64,000 nt of DNA, taken from assembly GCF_040958095.1 (NCBI RefSeq), contig NC_091160.1, positions 34,737,385 to 34,801,384 of the forward strand, given 5' to 3'. The notes below the pieces were generated by a model, which saw only the letters and a list, made by a program, of their open reading frames with translations, was not told the DNA's origin and made no database searches. Origin of the DNA: Procambarus clarkii (taxonomy: Eukaryota; Arthropoda; Malacostraca; Decapoda; Cambaridae). A program made the position numbers and the translations under genes. Positions 16,090 to 29,500 of the stretch are shown in pieces. Every line of letters starts with the position of its first letter. The first letter of the stretch is position 1.

Positions 16090-17100
16090 TAAGGGATTTG
16101 TCACTCTTAAACGAGGCATTTGTCACTCTTAAACGAGGCATTTGGCGGCCTAATTCACCAGTATTTGTCCTCGGGTGATGAGGAGGGTCTGCGTGCTAAC
16201 AGTACGTTGTTTGACTAACGACCATTTGTCCAGTGTTTTGTGGTGGGTAGCGCTAACAAGGCGGACTTAACGGACTTAAACTCATAACACGGCGGACTTA
16301 CAGAACTTAAACTCATAACAAGGCGGACTTAACGAACTTAAAATCTTGCCACTGAGAAACTACAGGAATTAATAACCGCCATGATTCAAAATATTTAACA
16401 CACACCTGACTCCAGGCTAATGTATTCCACACACACCTGGATGGTGTATAACAATACAACAGCGGGTTTTTCCGGGCTCACCATAGCCCGTGCTACATGG
16501 ACACTTCGTTCTGAGTAGTTATATCTAAAACAACAACAACAAAAGCGGGTTCCATATGCCTCCCACAGAACGTATCATCAGTGATAACAATACTGTATTA
16601 TCCAAGATATCAAGATATCCACGATATCAAGATATCCAAGATATCCAAGATATCAAGCTGTCAAAATCATTTTAGTTCACGTACAATGAGAAATATATTA
16701 TATCATGATGAGATATAAAGTGTTAAGAAATATTGTGATTATATAAAATCCTTCAATAAAACAGAGGAGATTTAATTACAGTATTTATCAAGAATATATT
16801 CTAGGAAAATATATATATATATTGATATCCTCAAATATTACAATTTATATATTTAAACGGAAGAGAGAGAGTAATAGCCTAATATACAAGAGTCATTTCA
16901 GAAATTTAAAAAAAACGATGGTAAGCAATGTATATTTGATTTGTGAATCATATGTTATAATTTTAGAAGTTTGTATGAATGGTGAGTAGATTAGAGTGAT
17001 AGCCTGTGTCGTCTTCGTCAAGACTTGGGGACATTTGTTGAGTTTCTTGGGAGGGATTCTCTTTCTTGCCTTACGGAACTGGTATAGGGTTTGGTCTGGT
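16090..17100. other. Non-genic stretch with small repeats
   Basis: Contains a 24-bp duplication at 16098-16145, three copies of a 35-bp aaggcggacttaa unit at about 16256-16345, and gatatcaa palindromic runs near 16605-16655. No exon seen. Confidence 0.5.
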
Positions 17101-17104
17101 CTAT

Positions 17105-17755
17105 AAGTGTGAGGTGGTACAGGTGTGGTGTGTGGTGGTACAGGTGTGGTGTGTGGTGGTACAGGTGTGGTGTGTGGTGGTAGAGGTGTGGTGTGTGGTG
17201 GTATAGGTGTGGTGTGTGTGGTGGTACAGGTGTGGTGTGTGGTGGTAGAGGTGTGGTATGTGGTGGTACAGGTGTGGTGTGTGGTGGTATAGGTGTGGTG
17301 TGTGTGGTGGTACAGGTGTGGTGTGTGGTGGTAGAGGTGTGGTGTGTGAGGTGGTACAGGTGTGGTGTGTGGTGGTACAGGTGTGGTGGTACAGGTGTGT
17401 TGTGTGGTGGTAGTGGTGTGGTGTGTGGTGGTACAGTTGTGGTGTGTGTGGTGGTACAGGTGTGGCGGTACAGGTGTGGCGGTACAGGTGTGGTGTGTGG
17501 TGGTAGTGGTGTGGTGTGTGGTGGTACAAGTGTGGTGTGTGGTGGTACAGGTGTGGTGTGTGGTGATACAGTTGTGGTGTGTGTGGTGGTACAGGTGTGG
17601 CGGTACAGGTGTGGTGTGTGGTGGTAGTGGTGTGGTGTGTGTGGTGGTACAAGTGTGGTGTGTGGTGGTACAGGTGTGGTGTGTTGTGATACAGTTGTGG
17701 TGTGTGTGGTGGTACAGGTGTGGTGGTACAGGTGTGGCGGTACAGGTGTGGCGTG
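17105..17755. repeat. GT-rich 21-bp minisatellite
   Basis: About 30 units of ggtggtacaggtgtggtgtgt with shorter and longer variants. Blocks of several units are themselves duplicated. Confidence 0.94.
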
Positions 17756-18501
17756 AGCCAAGCATCACAACATATTTACAACCTTAACACCCCACCCATA
17801 CCCAATCCTCTGGCTCTTACAGTGCTATATTAATTGAAAACAATAGATATATATTGTCACCTCGACATTGTAAAAACCACCTTAACAATAAGTAGAGTAT
17901 TATAGCCTAATACCAACAGTGATAGGAAACCAATATGGGAACCGCGTTCCTTTACGCTATCCTAATGTGCCCTCACTTGTGATACATTTTGGTTATCTTA
18001 TAAAGAGAATATATTTATGGCATGCAAACCTTTCATATCACCGTGTAGGACCAATCATATATGTTTAGACCATAGAGTATACAATAGTAAACAATTTTCA
18101 GGAAAATTGCTGTAAAAAATGGATCGAACACATTTGTTGATCTGAAAATGACGATGTTTGGGATATTGACCTCATGTGTTTATAGTCTGTGTATATGTCT
18201 TTAGCTTACACGTCTGAGAGCTTGTTTTTGGGAGCAGAAGTGTGTGAGAGAACTGTAGTGTGATGGGTCCGACACTCACATATATATTCACACAATCAAA
18301 GAAATGTGATTTTTTGTTTTTCTTCTGGCCTCTCTTGCGCGGGGGGGGCGGCGCCAGATACAAGCCTCATGCTAAATGAAAATACTGTGTAGGTCATATT
18401 TAATGATTGAAATCAAAGTATAAGTTCATATATGAAGATATAGTAGTGTTCACCATAGTCTTCACCATGCATGTGTCTGGGGTAGTAACTATGGCGTCAA
18501 G
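17756..18501. other. Non-genic stretch
   Basis: AT-rich with a poly-G run near 18341. No exon recognised. Confidence 0.4.
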
Positions 18502-18760
18502 GGGCCAGATTCACGAAGCAGTTACGCAAGTACTTACGAACGTGTACATCTTTCCTCAATCTTTGACGGCTTTGGTTACATTTATTAAACAGTTTACAAG
18601 CATGATAACTTGCCAATCAACTGTTGTTATTGTTATAAACAGCCTCCTGGTGCTTCGGAGCTCATTAACTGTTTAATAATTGTAAACAAAGCCGCCAAAG
18701 ATTGAGAAAAGATGTACAGGTTCGTAAGTGCTTGCGTAACCGCTTCGTGAATCTGGCCCA
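18502..18760. mobile_element. Foldback MITE copy 1
   Basis: The left end (gggccagattcacgaagc...) and right end are inverted complements over about 80 bp, with a non-palindromic centre. It is nearly identical to 19866-20127, including the immediate left flank actatggcgtcaag. No transposase is present. Confidence 0.85.
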
Positions 18761-19330
18761 TGGTAATTACTTGGTAGAGTTTGTGGTTGGTGAAACAATA
18801 CCCAGCCCTGGCTCACTGCTTGCTTCAGTCTGAGTCCACCTGCCCAATCTGTGTAGTATACGGGTATGTGTAATACACAGGTGTGCATAGTATACAGATA
18901 TATGTAAGATACAGGTATATGTGTGTAAAAGCTACCTTGTGGACTGAAGCCACGGCCATCGTGGGGTTCGGACGCGCCCCGAGAAACCAATATGGTAAGC
19001 TTAGGTTTTATTTATCATTAAAGTATACAACCTCCTGCATGGGTGCCTCGCTGCACACCCCGGGTTCACACGACAATTCAGCATTAGAGACGATGCATCG
19101 AATTTCCCCCCATGAGTATGGTGACACTGTTAATAAGGTGACGGGCAGCCCTCTGGAACAATATGGCGACCTCACACAATAACTGTATACAGTGTTCCAG
19201 AACCTTCCTCACTAACCAGTCCTCAATCATTCTTACCTATGTACTTTTCTATTAGATAATAAAATGTGTAACGGTGTAGCATTATGCATTTGTCTCTCCC
19301 TTATTTTATTTTTAAGTATTGAATAAAACG
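18761..19330. other. Non-genic stretch
   Basis: No supported exon. Short ORFs lack splice or family support. Confidence 0.4.
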
Positions 19331-19334
19331 GACA

Positions 19335-19470
19335 TGTCTATCAGATTATCAGCGCCGGTGATATCTTGTCTCACTATCATAGTGTTCTGGGTTCGATTCC
19401 CGGGTAGGGTGAGGCGTCGGGAAAGTTCCCTAACACCTGAGGGGAAAAACCCAGACTTTCCCGACATTAT
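19335..19470 (+). mobile_element. tRNA-like SINE fragment
   Basis: Has a strong B-box (gggttcgattcccggg) at about 19390, followed by a body containing ccctaacacctgagggg. It adjoins a minus-strand fragment of the LINE family 2 tail. Confidence 0.5.
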
Positions 19471-19479
19471 TATTTACGT

Positions 19480-19560
19480 ATTGTGGGCCTTGACGAGAAC
19501 AGGAAGCTGGCGGCTTGTCGAAAGTCCCCCAACCCCCATTTGCCGTGATCTTTTATTTAC
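19480..19560 (-). mobile_element. LINE family 2, 3'-end fragment
   Basis: Shares the motif gacgagaacaggaagctggcggcttgtcgaaag with copies near 32160, 39380, 46660, 47080, 51230 and 51490. In the sense direction it encodes a tail like DKPPASCP(R/H). Confidence 0.6.
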
Positions 19561-19865
19561 AAAGGCTAAGACCAGCAGGCTGATTATAACAACTATACAC
19601 CATTACGGAACCAACACATTATCTAAACTATTTGGAAAACATTTATGAAGGAATAATAATTTCCTCCTCCGTAACAAAAATGATGTTAGGCTTCAGACCC
19701 AAAAACAGTTGCTCTGACGCTAAAATAAATAAACTTGACTGGATTCAATCAGTTCTTTGGCAAAGTTACTACGTACTGTAAAGAATAACTATTTCTTTAC
19801 ATTATTAATAGGCACTTTGTGTAACCCTAATTATCTAATTAAATTACATTAACTATGGCGTCAAG

Positions 19866-20127
19866 GGGCCAGATTCACGAAAGCACTTATACGCAAGCAC
19901 TTACGAACGTGTACATCTTTCCTCAATCTTTGACGGCTTTGGTTACATTTATTAAACAGTTTACAAGCATGAAAACTTGCCAATCAACTGTTGTTATTGT
20001 TATAAACAGCCTCCTGGTGCTTCGGAGCTCATTAACTGTTTAATAATTGGAAACAAAGCCGTCAAAGATTGAGAAAAGATGTACAGGTTCGTAAGTGTTT
20101 GCGTAACTGCTTCGTGAATCTGGCCCA
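19866..20127. mobile_element. Foldback MITE copy 2
   Basis: Near-identical to copy 1, with about 80-bp terminal inverted repeats. The shared left flank means either a common insertion motif or that the element boundary lies slightly further out. Confidence 0.85.
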
Positions 20128-20319
20128 AGGATCACTCTTTCAATTTCATCAGATTCAGGTACAAAATCTTCAAATTTATTGAACCCATTTGTTAATACAA
20201 TTTATTAATAACTTTAGTAAACCCTGAATATGAAAGAAATGCAATATCAACGAAAGTCAGTGATATATTGAAAAAAATAAAGAATATTATGAACCTGCTT
20301 CTGGCATCAACATGCCGCA

Positions 20320-20384
20320 AACACTTCACCTTCCAGTCAATAGATGGCGCTGTCCTGGCGGTGTCTGGCACCCCCGTTACAGGT
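20320..20384 (+). promoter_or_regulatory. Candidate non-coding first exon of MBD-like gene
   Basis: A GC-richer segment (tggcgctgtcctggcggtg) ends in a good donor, ttacag|gtaagc, at 20384/20385. An acceptor (attcctcag) at 23480 lies just before the chosen start codon at 23518, so this could be a spliced 5' UTR exon. Transcript data would decide. Confidence 0.3.
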
Positions 20385-21099
20385 AAGCTTTCCTATCTTA
20401 CACAATTCTGATCTGATTGAATTGTATATATATATTTATTTACTAGCTTATTATGTATATACCCGGAAATATAAGGCAATATTAAAAATTATATCAAGTA
20501 TTTCTTGATATTGGAAGGTATTAATGTAGGAAATGTTATGTTTGGTTGAGAGTTGGCAGCGTGGTGGCGGGTGGTCACTGACGAAGGTAAACACCAGCTG
20601 ACTTTCTGGCCTCCAGCCCGCCTTATCTCGCTGTATTTACCTTGATATATTAACAAATTACTATCTAAACAAGTGCTATATAGCCTTCCAGGGTTGGCGC
20701 CTTGTTTTAGTAATTACTTATTGTCTTAGATACTTGTGGAAGTGTTATTTTTGTTATGTCTGGCAAGTTTGAGTCGTCTAGGCCTATACTGGGGTGGGTA
20801 TGTTGGGTTCGTGTATATATTAGGGCCAGCTGGAGCATGTTTTAGTGACAGGAAGTGTGCGGTTTGTCATTTGTAATTGACGGGTGTAGTATATATGTCT
20901 ATGGATATATTCTGTGGCTTGTGACGGAGAGTTGTAGGGCAGCACGGGTCGTGTAGCGCAGTGGTCTGCGTCCCGACCGCACAACTTGAGGGACGCTGTA
21001 CCGGTAGAAACAGTTGGGCACAGTTTACCGTCATCAGGTGTCTTCTCTTCACCTCAATAGTCCTCCCACCAATGCATCTCGATAATTGTTTTGTTGGGG
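20385..21099. other. Non-genic stretch
   Basis: AT-rich; no exon recognised. Confidence 0.4.
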
Positions 21100-21320
21100 A
21101 CATGCAGCCTGTGAATATACATGTACTGTAGGTTGGTGTTAAGGTCCCCAAAGGTGAACCTGCTGACCTTTCCCACGATGCAACCTCACAACAGTTAACT
21201 TCCAGGTACCTATTGACCGCTTGGCAAATGGTGGTATTAGTGAGAGAAATCGTGCCCAACCATTTCCTTCCTGCCTGGGAATCGAACCCGGGACTCCAGA
21301 TTGTGAGTCGAGAAGAAAGC
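21100..21320 (-). mobile_element. tRNA-derived SINE, family C copy 1
   Basis: On the minus strand there is a B-box (cgggttcgattcccagg), then a body with atggttgggcacgatttctctc and a tail ending near gtgttaaggtcccc. A second minus copy is at 31395-31612. Confidence 0.7.
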
Positions 21321-21514
21321 CAATTGGGAATGTAAACCCATATTATTTCATGGGCTAATACAGTTTCAGGAATGACTGCAGATTTAATTGACAGGTACAT
21401 TTAAGGAGAGAACCCACATTGTGGTGTTCAGTCCTTGAGCCCATTATGTGCCTCTGTAACCCTTTCCACCACTGCCCATAACATGGGTATGGGGTGCATA
21501 ATAAATGAACTAAA

Positions 21515-23015
21515 CAAAACTAATGTGAACACTGATATTGGCTGCCCTTTTATCAACAGTTTATCATCTATTTATTTATCATCATTTTTCAACACTTTTA
21601 TCATCAACACAGCGAGAGTAACCCCAGTCCATAAATGTGGTGATCTCACTGATGTCAAGAATTACAGACCTACAGTATATCAATTCTGCCAACCTTGTCA
21701 AAAATATTTGAAAAGCTAATCTACATGCAGCTTTACTCTTATCTAGCCAAACACAATATACTTAACTCTTGCCAATATGGTTTCAGGCCCAATAAAAGCA
21801 GTAACAATGCACTGATTAGTATGATTAACTTGATACATAAAGCTCTTGATAAAAATGAGTTCCCTGTTGGGTTGTTTGTGGACCTACGAAAGGCTTTTGA
21901 CACTATCAACCACCAAAACTTTCTTAAATTGCATCATTATGGAGTCAGAGGTCACTTCCTGCAATACCTTCAGTCTTACCTTACTGACAGGCTCCAGTAT
22001 GTTTCTGTGAATAATTCCAATTCTCCCACCCTACCCATAAACATTGGTGTTCCTCAGGGCAGCATACTTGGCCCTCTCCTCTTTCTCATCTACATTAATG
22101 ACCTTCCAAATGCCTTACAACACCTCAAACCAATCTTATTTGCTGATGACACACCCTTCATTTTCTCCAGCCCTGTCCCTCTTGCTCTAAATGTCACAGT
22201 GAATACTGGACTAAATAAAGTCCATCTTTGGCTAACTGCTAACAAACTCACCCTTAACATTGACAAAACTTTCTATATTTTCTTTAGTAATAAATCCTCA
22301 AATGAAATTAATCTCAGAATCAACAATATCCAAATTAGTAACAAAGTTGATGGTAAATTCCTTGGTATCTTCATCAATAACAAGCTGAACTTTCAGGGAC
22401 ACATTCTCAATATAACAAAAAAAAGTTTCTAAAACTATTAGCATTCTTTCTAAGCTCAGATATTTTGTACCTCGCCCTGCCCTGGTGACTCTTTATTACT
22501 CTCTCATCTATCCTTATCTCATCTGATGTTTGTGCTTGGGGTTCTACTACCCAAAATCATTTACGTCCTCTAATTACTCAACACAAAGCTGCTATTAGAA
22601 CAATATCTAACTCTGGCCCCAGACATCACTCTGTACCCTTTCTCAAATCTCTGAATATGTTAGATATAAAGTCACTGCACATCCTCTCATGTGTACTCTA
22701 TATATTTAAAACTCTGAACTGTAATGTCAATCTTAAAAGCTTAAAAGCTTTTAAGATTGACCTTAAAAGCCTTAAAAGCTTCTTAGAAGGTTGACCTTAA
22801 AAGCTTCTTAGAAGGTTGTAACAGAACCCATGGGCACCATACCAGAAACAAATACCTATTTGATATTTCAAGAGTACGACTTGATCAAACTAGAAATGCT
22901 CTACAAATCAAGGGACCCAGAATGTAGAATAATCTTCCCAATCATGTCAAAGGCTGCACCTCTCTCAACCAGTTTTAAAATAAAAACTAAATACTACCTA
23001 ATAAACTCCATGTAA
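21515..23015 (+). pseudogene. LINE reverse transcriptase, frameshifted
   Basis: Non-LTR reverse transcriptase with recognisable blocks: a NYRP motif, YGFRPNKSS, DLRKAFDTINH, GVPQGSILGPLLF and the catalytic FADD. It resembles the jockey/CR1/L2 group. A frameshift near 21690 separates the NYRP block from the rest. A stop after about 22430 and further frame breaks at 22490-22830 divide the thumb and C-terminal region. Small duplications of cttaaaagctt at 22728-22815 add more damage. No endonuclease domain is present, so the copy is dead. Confidence 0.85.
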
Positions 23016-23340
23016 CCTATCTTATCCCTAAATGTCAACCCATGTCTTACTATTTTAAACAATGCTGTTTGTTGACCAACTTGTATGTTGGCTATTTTCT
23101 GCCATGTTCCCCCCATTTTTATTGATTTTTTTCAACACAATTTATACCTTAAGCTCAATTACTATTAAGTTTTAGTCTAAGTGTTCCTCCCCACCTTGCC
23201 CGAAACGCTATGCGTACTAGTGGCTTTAGGTATTGTATGTAATAGCTCTCCTTAAATTCAACTATGTTTGCAAGTCATCTTCAATGTATGAACCTTACCT
23301 GAATCAAAAATCTAAATCTAAGTTTACGCTTACATTTACA
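21515..23340 (+). mobile_element. Non-LTR retrotransposon (LINE family 1) copy, 5'-truncated
   Basis: It holds a reverse transcriptase region, a 3' part homologous to 54534-55500, and a 3' end with the motif cgaaacgctatgcg...agtggcttta. The family recurs on the minus strand at about 31640-32330 and 59440-60880. Confidence 0.85.
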
Positions 23341-23486
23341 AATTTAGAAGAATTTAATACTTTTATCAACTAGAATGGCCAATGTTTAAGTAGTGTAACA
23401 GAAGCATTTAAGAGTAATTAAATGGAACATTGTGTTTTTTTTTTTTTTTTAAGATGGTAACTTAATTTGATATTCCTCAGTGTTGG

Positions 23487-23567
23487 ATGACTGACAAGGT
23501 GGAAGTAAGGAGTGAAGATGGGGGATCCTTCAAAGAAGTGCGAGCAGAACTTCCATCAACTTCATAG
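23487..23567 (+). promoter_or_regulatory. Overlapping upstream ORF
   Basis: An ATG at 23487, out of frame with the main start at 23518, opens a 26-codon ORF. It ends with TAG at 23565-23567, the last three bases before the donor. If transcribed it could dampen translation of the main frame. Confidence 0.35.
23518..23567 (+). CDS. MBD-like gene exon 1
   Basis: Encodes MGDPSKKCEQNFHQLH plus two bases of the next codon. The donor is catag|gtatga. Confidence 0.7.
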
Positions 23568-26500
23568 GTATGATAGATCCGTCAAGATAATGTACGAGTA
23601 TAAGAACATTTACGTTTATTACAGAAATGTTCGTTAATTGACCAAGGTAATTTGTTATATTCATAAACTTTGCACCATTTAGGAAGTAAACCCTGTGAGA
23701 TAATAACGGTTTAATAACAGGTAAAATCGGGTAAATAACATGCTGTGCTTTTTAAGGACTAATTTGAGAATTGCATTGAATAATGTATCCTAACTTAATG
23801 CTTTTGGTTGTATGTTAAATACAATATGGCAATGTACTACTGACTTTAGTTGTGTAATAAAGTAGTTATCTATGTGGAGAATGTATGTGATAGTTAAATA
23901 CAGTACTGTACTTGGATAATTTGTTCAGAAGCTTTCTTAAAACTTGTAATAAAATTTTTAATTGAAAATTATTGTTATATAGTGAAGATTGTGCCTGAAT
24001 CTAAAGAATTATTAATTTTATAATAGCTGTACTATAATTTACTAATAAATTAACTATTAATAAAGTTTAATAACGTAATAAAGTTTTTGTGTAAAATAGG
24101 GAACATTAAAGTACAGGGTACTAGTAATAAAAATATTGTTTAGCTATAAGACTTTTTCGCAATGGTTTGATTATCAGAATCTGTTTGGTAAACATGTTGA
24201 TTTGATTGTTGCATTGGTTAGTTTATTATGCACCCCATTCTCAACTTGTGAATGAAAGGAATACAGAATGCATGAAAAGTCTTGAGGACAGGCTTATGGA
24301 ATAAATAGGATACTAGGATTTATAAATTAATGATTAAAACACAGAAGAAAAAGGATTGTGCTAAGCAGAAACGAGTCTGACCAGAGAGATGTGGTGAGTG
24401 GAGTACTGCAAGGGTCTATTTTGGGACCAGTCCTGTTTAGTCATATGCATCAATAACAAATATGATGATATTGCAAACTAAATCACATTTACAGATGGCA
24501 CTTGAGGGTTATGGTAAAGTTGGAAGTGAAAATGATATTGAGGATTTACAAAGAGAAGATATCTATATGAACTCCACAAATAGTCAGTCAGAAGGCTAGC
24601 AAATGCTTTTTAATATTGAAAAATGCAAGATCTTGCTTGTGGGGCATAACAATTCAGGCACAAACAAAAATTTAAGACAAATGAGGTGTCATTGATGTTT
24701 TTATCTTGTACTGTATACAATATTCTGCAGAATATTGTGTACAGCCCCTTGAGAAAGGATATAGGTTACGTCTGAAAATTTGTTTTTAATACAATTAAAG
24801 ATAAATTTGGTCTTTCATTTGCCTTTATTTAAGCACTACAGCATTGTAAGTTTCTCCATTACTATTATGTCTGCTTTTATATAAATTTAAGTAAATAAAT
24901 CTTTTTTTGCAGGCTCTTAACATGTTTTGAGGAGAGTGCTTCTATTAGGAGACAGGATCGTTGGGTCATAGTGAGAACAGTGAGAGAATTGTTAAAAAGC
25001 TTGCCAACTGCTAGCAGCAACAGCCTGTTACAGGTTAGTACAGTGCTGCTTTGTACTCCTTCATGAAAGTCACTCTGTAATGAGGCTACAGATGTAGAGA
25101 CATTGGTTCTATCCCTCCCTATTACTGGGACGTCCCTGTCAGAGAGAGCAACCATGACTGAATATTATAGTAAGCTCTAAGCATATTATGATGTGATATA
25201 ATAATTGCGCAATTTTGTTTGTTTCCATCAGATAAAAGCATGCAGAGCGGCAAGGAAGTATTGCTTGAGTATTTAAGGTGGTTGCTTGAGAGTGTAGAAT
25301 GGATGTGAGCAACACCTGTAGTGACAGTAGACAGGAATGAGGGGCGAATAAATTTGTTACACACTTTCAATCATTTATTATTTTTAAATACAGTTTAATC
25401 ATTTTTTCTATCAGATCTTTAATTTTTTCCACCTAAAGTTTTGAACTTTCACAATTAGTTGCTCCCTTAGGTAGGATCCACATTCATGACCAGGATTGTG
25501 CAGTTAAGCAAGATAAGTGGGCACCATAGCCACAGGGATCTTTAAAATATCCCTTTTGAGACATTTAAGGATAATGAAACGTGTACAGCCTCCAGCTACC
25601 TATGAATGTGTGACATGACCAAACCGCAACTCGGAAGATGACGAAGTGAAAACGTTTTGGTTCGTCCTGGACCATTATCAAGTTGTGCGGAAATGTTGTC
25701 GCTTCTTCATCTTTTGAGTTGTGGTTTGGGCATCACTTCCTCAGCCACATTATTGTGACGCGTCGTCTGCAACGTGTGACATATTCACATCTGGGTAGAA
25801 GCACAAGCTGTCAGTTTGAAGCTTCTTTACATTACTGTGATTCCTACATTTTGTTGTTGTTGTTGTTTAAAGATTCTTTTATTTGCTCCAGATATGCATG
25901 GGGAGGATATATGGCTCAACTAAGGGCCAACATGGGCATTTTCTGTTGACAATTGCAAATGAAATGTAAATAACTATATGTCTCTTGTCATTTGTAAGTC
26001 ATGGAAATAGCATTTAGAGACTACTGATATAGTCTCGGGCTTCTAATCATTGAGGGTCGATGTCTAATGCCCACACTTTCATTGACACCCGCTCCAGACA
26101 CCCATTCCCAACTGCTAACACCTACTGACACCAGTGAGTTGACACCTAGACAGATACTTGCACCCCACATGCAAACACCCACACACAGATACTCTCACTT
26201 GCATACCAACCCCCACACCCTCATCCACTCCTAACACCCCGCACTCATCCACTCCCGACACCCCCAGCCACTCCTTGCACCAACATCTACTGCCTTAGTT
26301 GTCAGAATGACTGGCCACTCTTGGACAGTGGACATACTGTAGTAGGGTTTTTGTTGGGTCTCGGTCCATAGGTGTCCAAAGAGCATGTGTCATCCGATAG
26401 TTTATTACAATGTTATGAAATGCCATTGTACAAATACTTTAACACTTTCGCGCTCCGTGGAAACTCGCGGTTGACAGGGGGATCGTGGCCCCTCCGTGCG

Positions 26501-29500
26501 GGTAAGCGCGCGGTGACACTCAAATGTGTATACTCGTTCCAGTTTTCTCACCTTAATTCTCGCGCTACGTCGCTCATTCTGGTATCATTGTGTTCGCAAT
26601 TAAATTCTCTACAGGTGTGTATAAATATAATGTCCAAAAGCCTAGCGTGACTCCCAACAGCAAAGCGTAAAGTCGGCAAAAACGCACAAAATCAGTAACA
26701 TGTGCATTCTCGTTCCATTTTTTTACCTTAATTCTCGTGCTACGTCGCTCATTTTGGTATCATTGTGTTCGCAATTAAATTCCCTACAGATGTGTATGAA
26801 TAAAATGTACAAAAGGCTGGAGTGCCTCCCCGCAGAAAAGCCTAAAGTTACCCATGAAAGAGCACCATTTTGTACATTGCAACCTAATGTTCAACTCGTT
26901 CAATTTGATAACATCAAATTTCGTGCTCCGTCGCTCGTTTTGGTATCAAATTGTTCGCAATAAAAAGGCGATTATTTTAAAACTAGTCCCAGAATAATAG
27001 AGCAATAACTGGATTTTTAACAAATATTTTAATTCTGGACGCTAATCATCACAAATTTATTTATATCTTTCCAGTGTTCTGACATAAATATTTGTGTTAC
27101 ATCTTTCATTTTGGTATCAAATTGTTCGCAATAAAAAGGCGCACATTTTAAAACAAGTCCCAAGATAATAGGACAATAAATAGAATTTTAACAAATATTT
27201 TAATATTCAGACCATAGACCTATTTATAATATTTCAAGTGTTTGGACATCAAGTTTCATGTTATATCTTTGATTTTGGTATCAAATTGTGTGCAATCTAA
27301 AGGCGCTTATTTTAAAACCACTACCAGATTGATCTGATAAAATTTAAATTTTTAAAAAATATTGTAATGAGTGACGCAGTATTGCGTCGTTGGAACACAT
27401 TCAGTAGAAAAATAAATGACGAATTATTCAGTCTGTGGAACGCGAAAGTGTTAATATGCATTGATGATTATCTATGATATAATGATTTAACACTTATTTC
27501 TACCATTCTGTGTTGTTTTGAAATGATCAATTCTTTTTTGTTAACATGCAAGTTATTATTTCATGTAAATTTTGCTTTAAGTTTGTCATTGCTATTATCT
27601 TTTGTATATTTACAGGATTGGCTTACTACCAGGCAAGAAGCACTGATTTCTATGTCAATTCATTTCCTTAAGCTCATTGTCATAGCCTCAAGGTATGATG
27701 AATCAATTCTGGATTTTTTGCCTTTGAAAAATGGATCTTGATACTTCATAACTATAATTGTGAAGTATTAAGATTGTTCATAAAATATTGTACATACTGG
27801 TGTAATAATGCACATATAAATCAGGCGGTGGGGGGTATAAGGAGCTAGATCATGCTCACCGAGTGTCTCAGATAGCTGAGCAGTGCTAAAGTCACTAGTA
27901 CGTGGTCACTTAAGTTTTGTATCATATCGGATATAAAAATAACACATACAGGAACACCTATGATGTAATTACCCAAGATGATTAAACGCCAACACACCAG
28001 CGTTGCTGGTGTGTTGGCGTGCAACACTCCATGCCGGCAACACTGGTGTGGTGGCAATATATGCACTGGTGGCATTTTCAGTGTACCGATAATAGTCCAA
28101 GTACACTTGTACATTATCATAATAGTTCAGAATGGGAAGTTTTAAAAGTTTAATGAATGACTTTTGGAATTTTTAATAAGGTCCTGAATTGAAAATCTTA
28201 CAGATTGAAAAAATATTTGGTAATAAACATGGGATGCTAATTCCTGCTGATGTTTAGAGTAATGAATGTTTAAGAAGCTAAGATAGTTTTGTATCCTAAT
28301 TATTTCAAAGTTTAAAAATTGATGAGGTTAACACCATGTTAATTAATTTTTCATTCCATCTCTGAATAATTAAATAAATAATTTATTACTATGAAATCAA
28401 ACATTATAAAGAATTCAATTTCATTGGCACAATAGTAATTGAATGCAGTGTTTCGGACATAATGTTATTTATTTATTATTATTATTATTACTATTTATTA
28501 TTATAGTTGTACTGTATTTAGTTTTACATTTTTAGTAATATTTTACATTTTAATATTTTATTAATGGTAATACTTATTTTTTTTTATCTTAACAGAAAAG
28601 TAAAATATGTCAAATTGGTTGAAAGTGCACTTGAAGACGACTTGAAACTTCTACATGGTATCTTGGGTAAGATGCAAACACATTTTGATTCTTGCATTAC
28701 TATCGGTTAATATTTTGAAATAAAATGCTAATTTCTTCCATTAAAAACATAATTTTGTTGAGTAAAATTTCAGAAAATAGTATGAGAATGACATGTCTTT
28801 GAGGGTAGCTGAAGGACTGGTTGCATGGAGATTGAGACAGGTTTTATTGTCTTGGACTTTTCCCCCTTGGTAATGTCTTGGACTTTCCCCCTAGGTAATG
28901 TCTGGAACTTTCCCTAGGTAATGTCTTGGACTTTTCCTTCTAGGTAATGTCTTGAACTTTTCCCCCCTAGGTAATCAAGGCAAGCTGATAGCCATGGTGG
29001 CACTTAGGGCGGGTGCCATCATCACAGAGGGCCAAGGGTTGTCGTACATATGTCAAGCACAAGTGTTTGGCACCATTGCCAGGTATGTTGCTGTATTCAT
29101 GTAAATTATGAATCATTAAATTATTCATAATTTCAGACTTTTATCATTTCCATGCAAAGTTGTTGACTATGTTTTGCAATATTGTGGAATAGAATTTAAG
29201 TATTATATCTTCAGTATACACTTGTTCTCTCTCCTCCTGTAACGTGTGTCTCTGAAATTCCTGCTGTAATGGGGGTGTCTCTGAAATTCCTCCTGTAATA
29301 TGAGGGGGGAGGACACATTCATCCTGTATTGTGGTTAAGAAACTATATCAAACTTAAATTGTAATCATTCATGTCCAGGTTACAATTGAAATAAATGGTA
29401 ATTTTTAGGTTAATAGATATTGAATGTCCTCGTGTGTAATACTTGTTTCCACTTTAGTGTTAAAAGTTTTAATTAAAGAGAACCGTAAATTCAGTAATAT

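Larger units (their letters stand above)
25034..27615 (+). other. MBD-like gene intron 2
   Basis: Contains a copy of the decapod-type cctggaccattatcaag repeat near 25615-25695, an acaccc-rich patch at 26070-26290, and a TTAA-flanked element at 26439-27454. Confidence 0.7.

Noticed and set aside
17018-17787. His/Thr/Pro-rich ORFs up to 291 codons on the minus strand
   Set aside because: Translations of the GT-rich minisatellite.
27987-28019. Rho-independent terminator
   Set aside because: A eukaryotic intron and no T-run after the hairpin.
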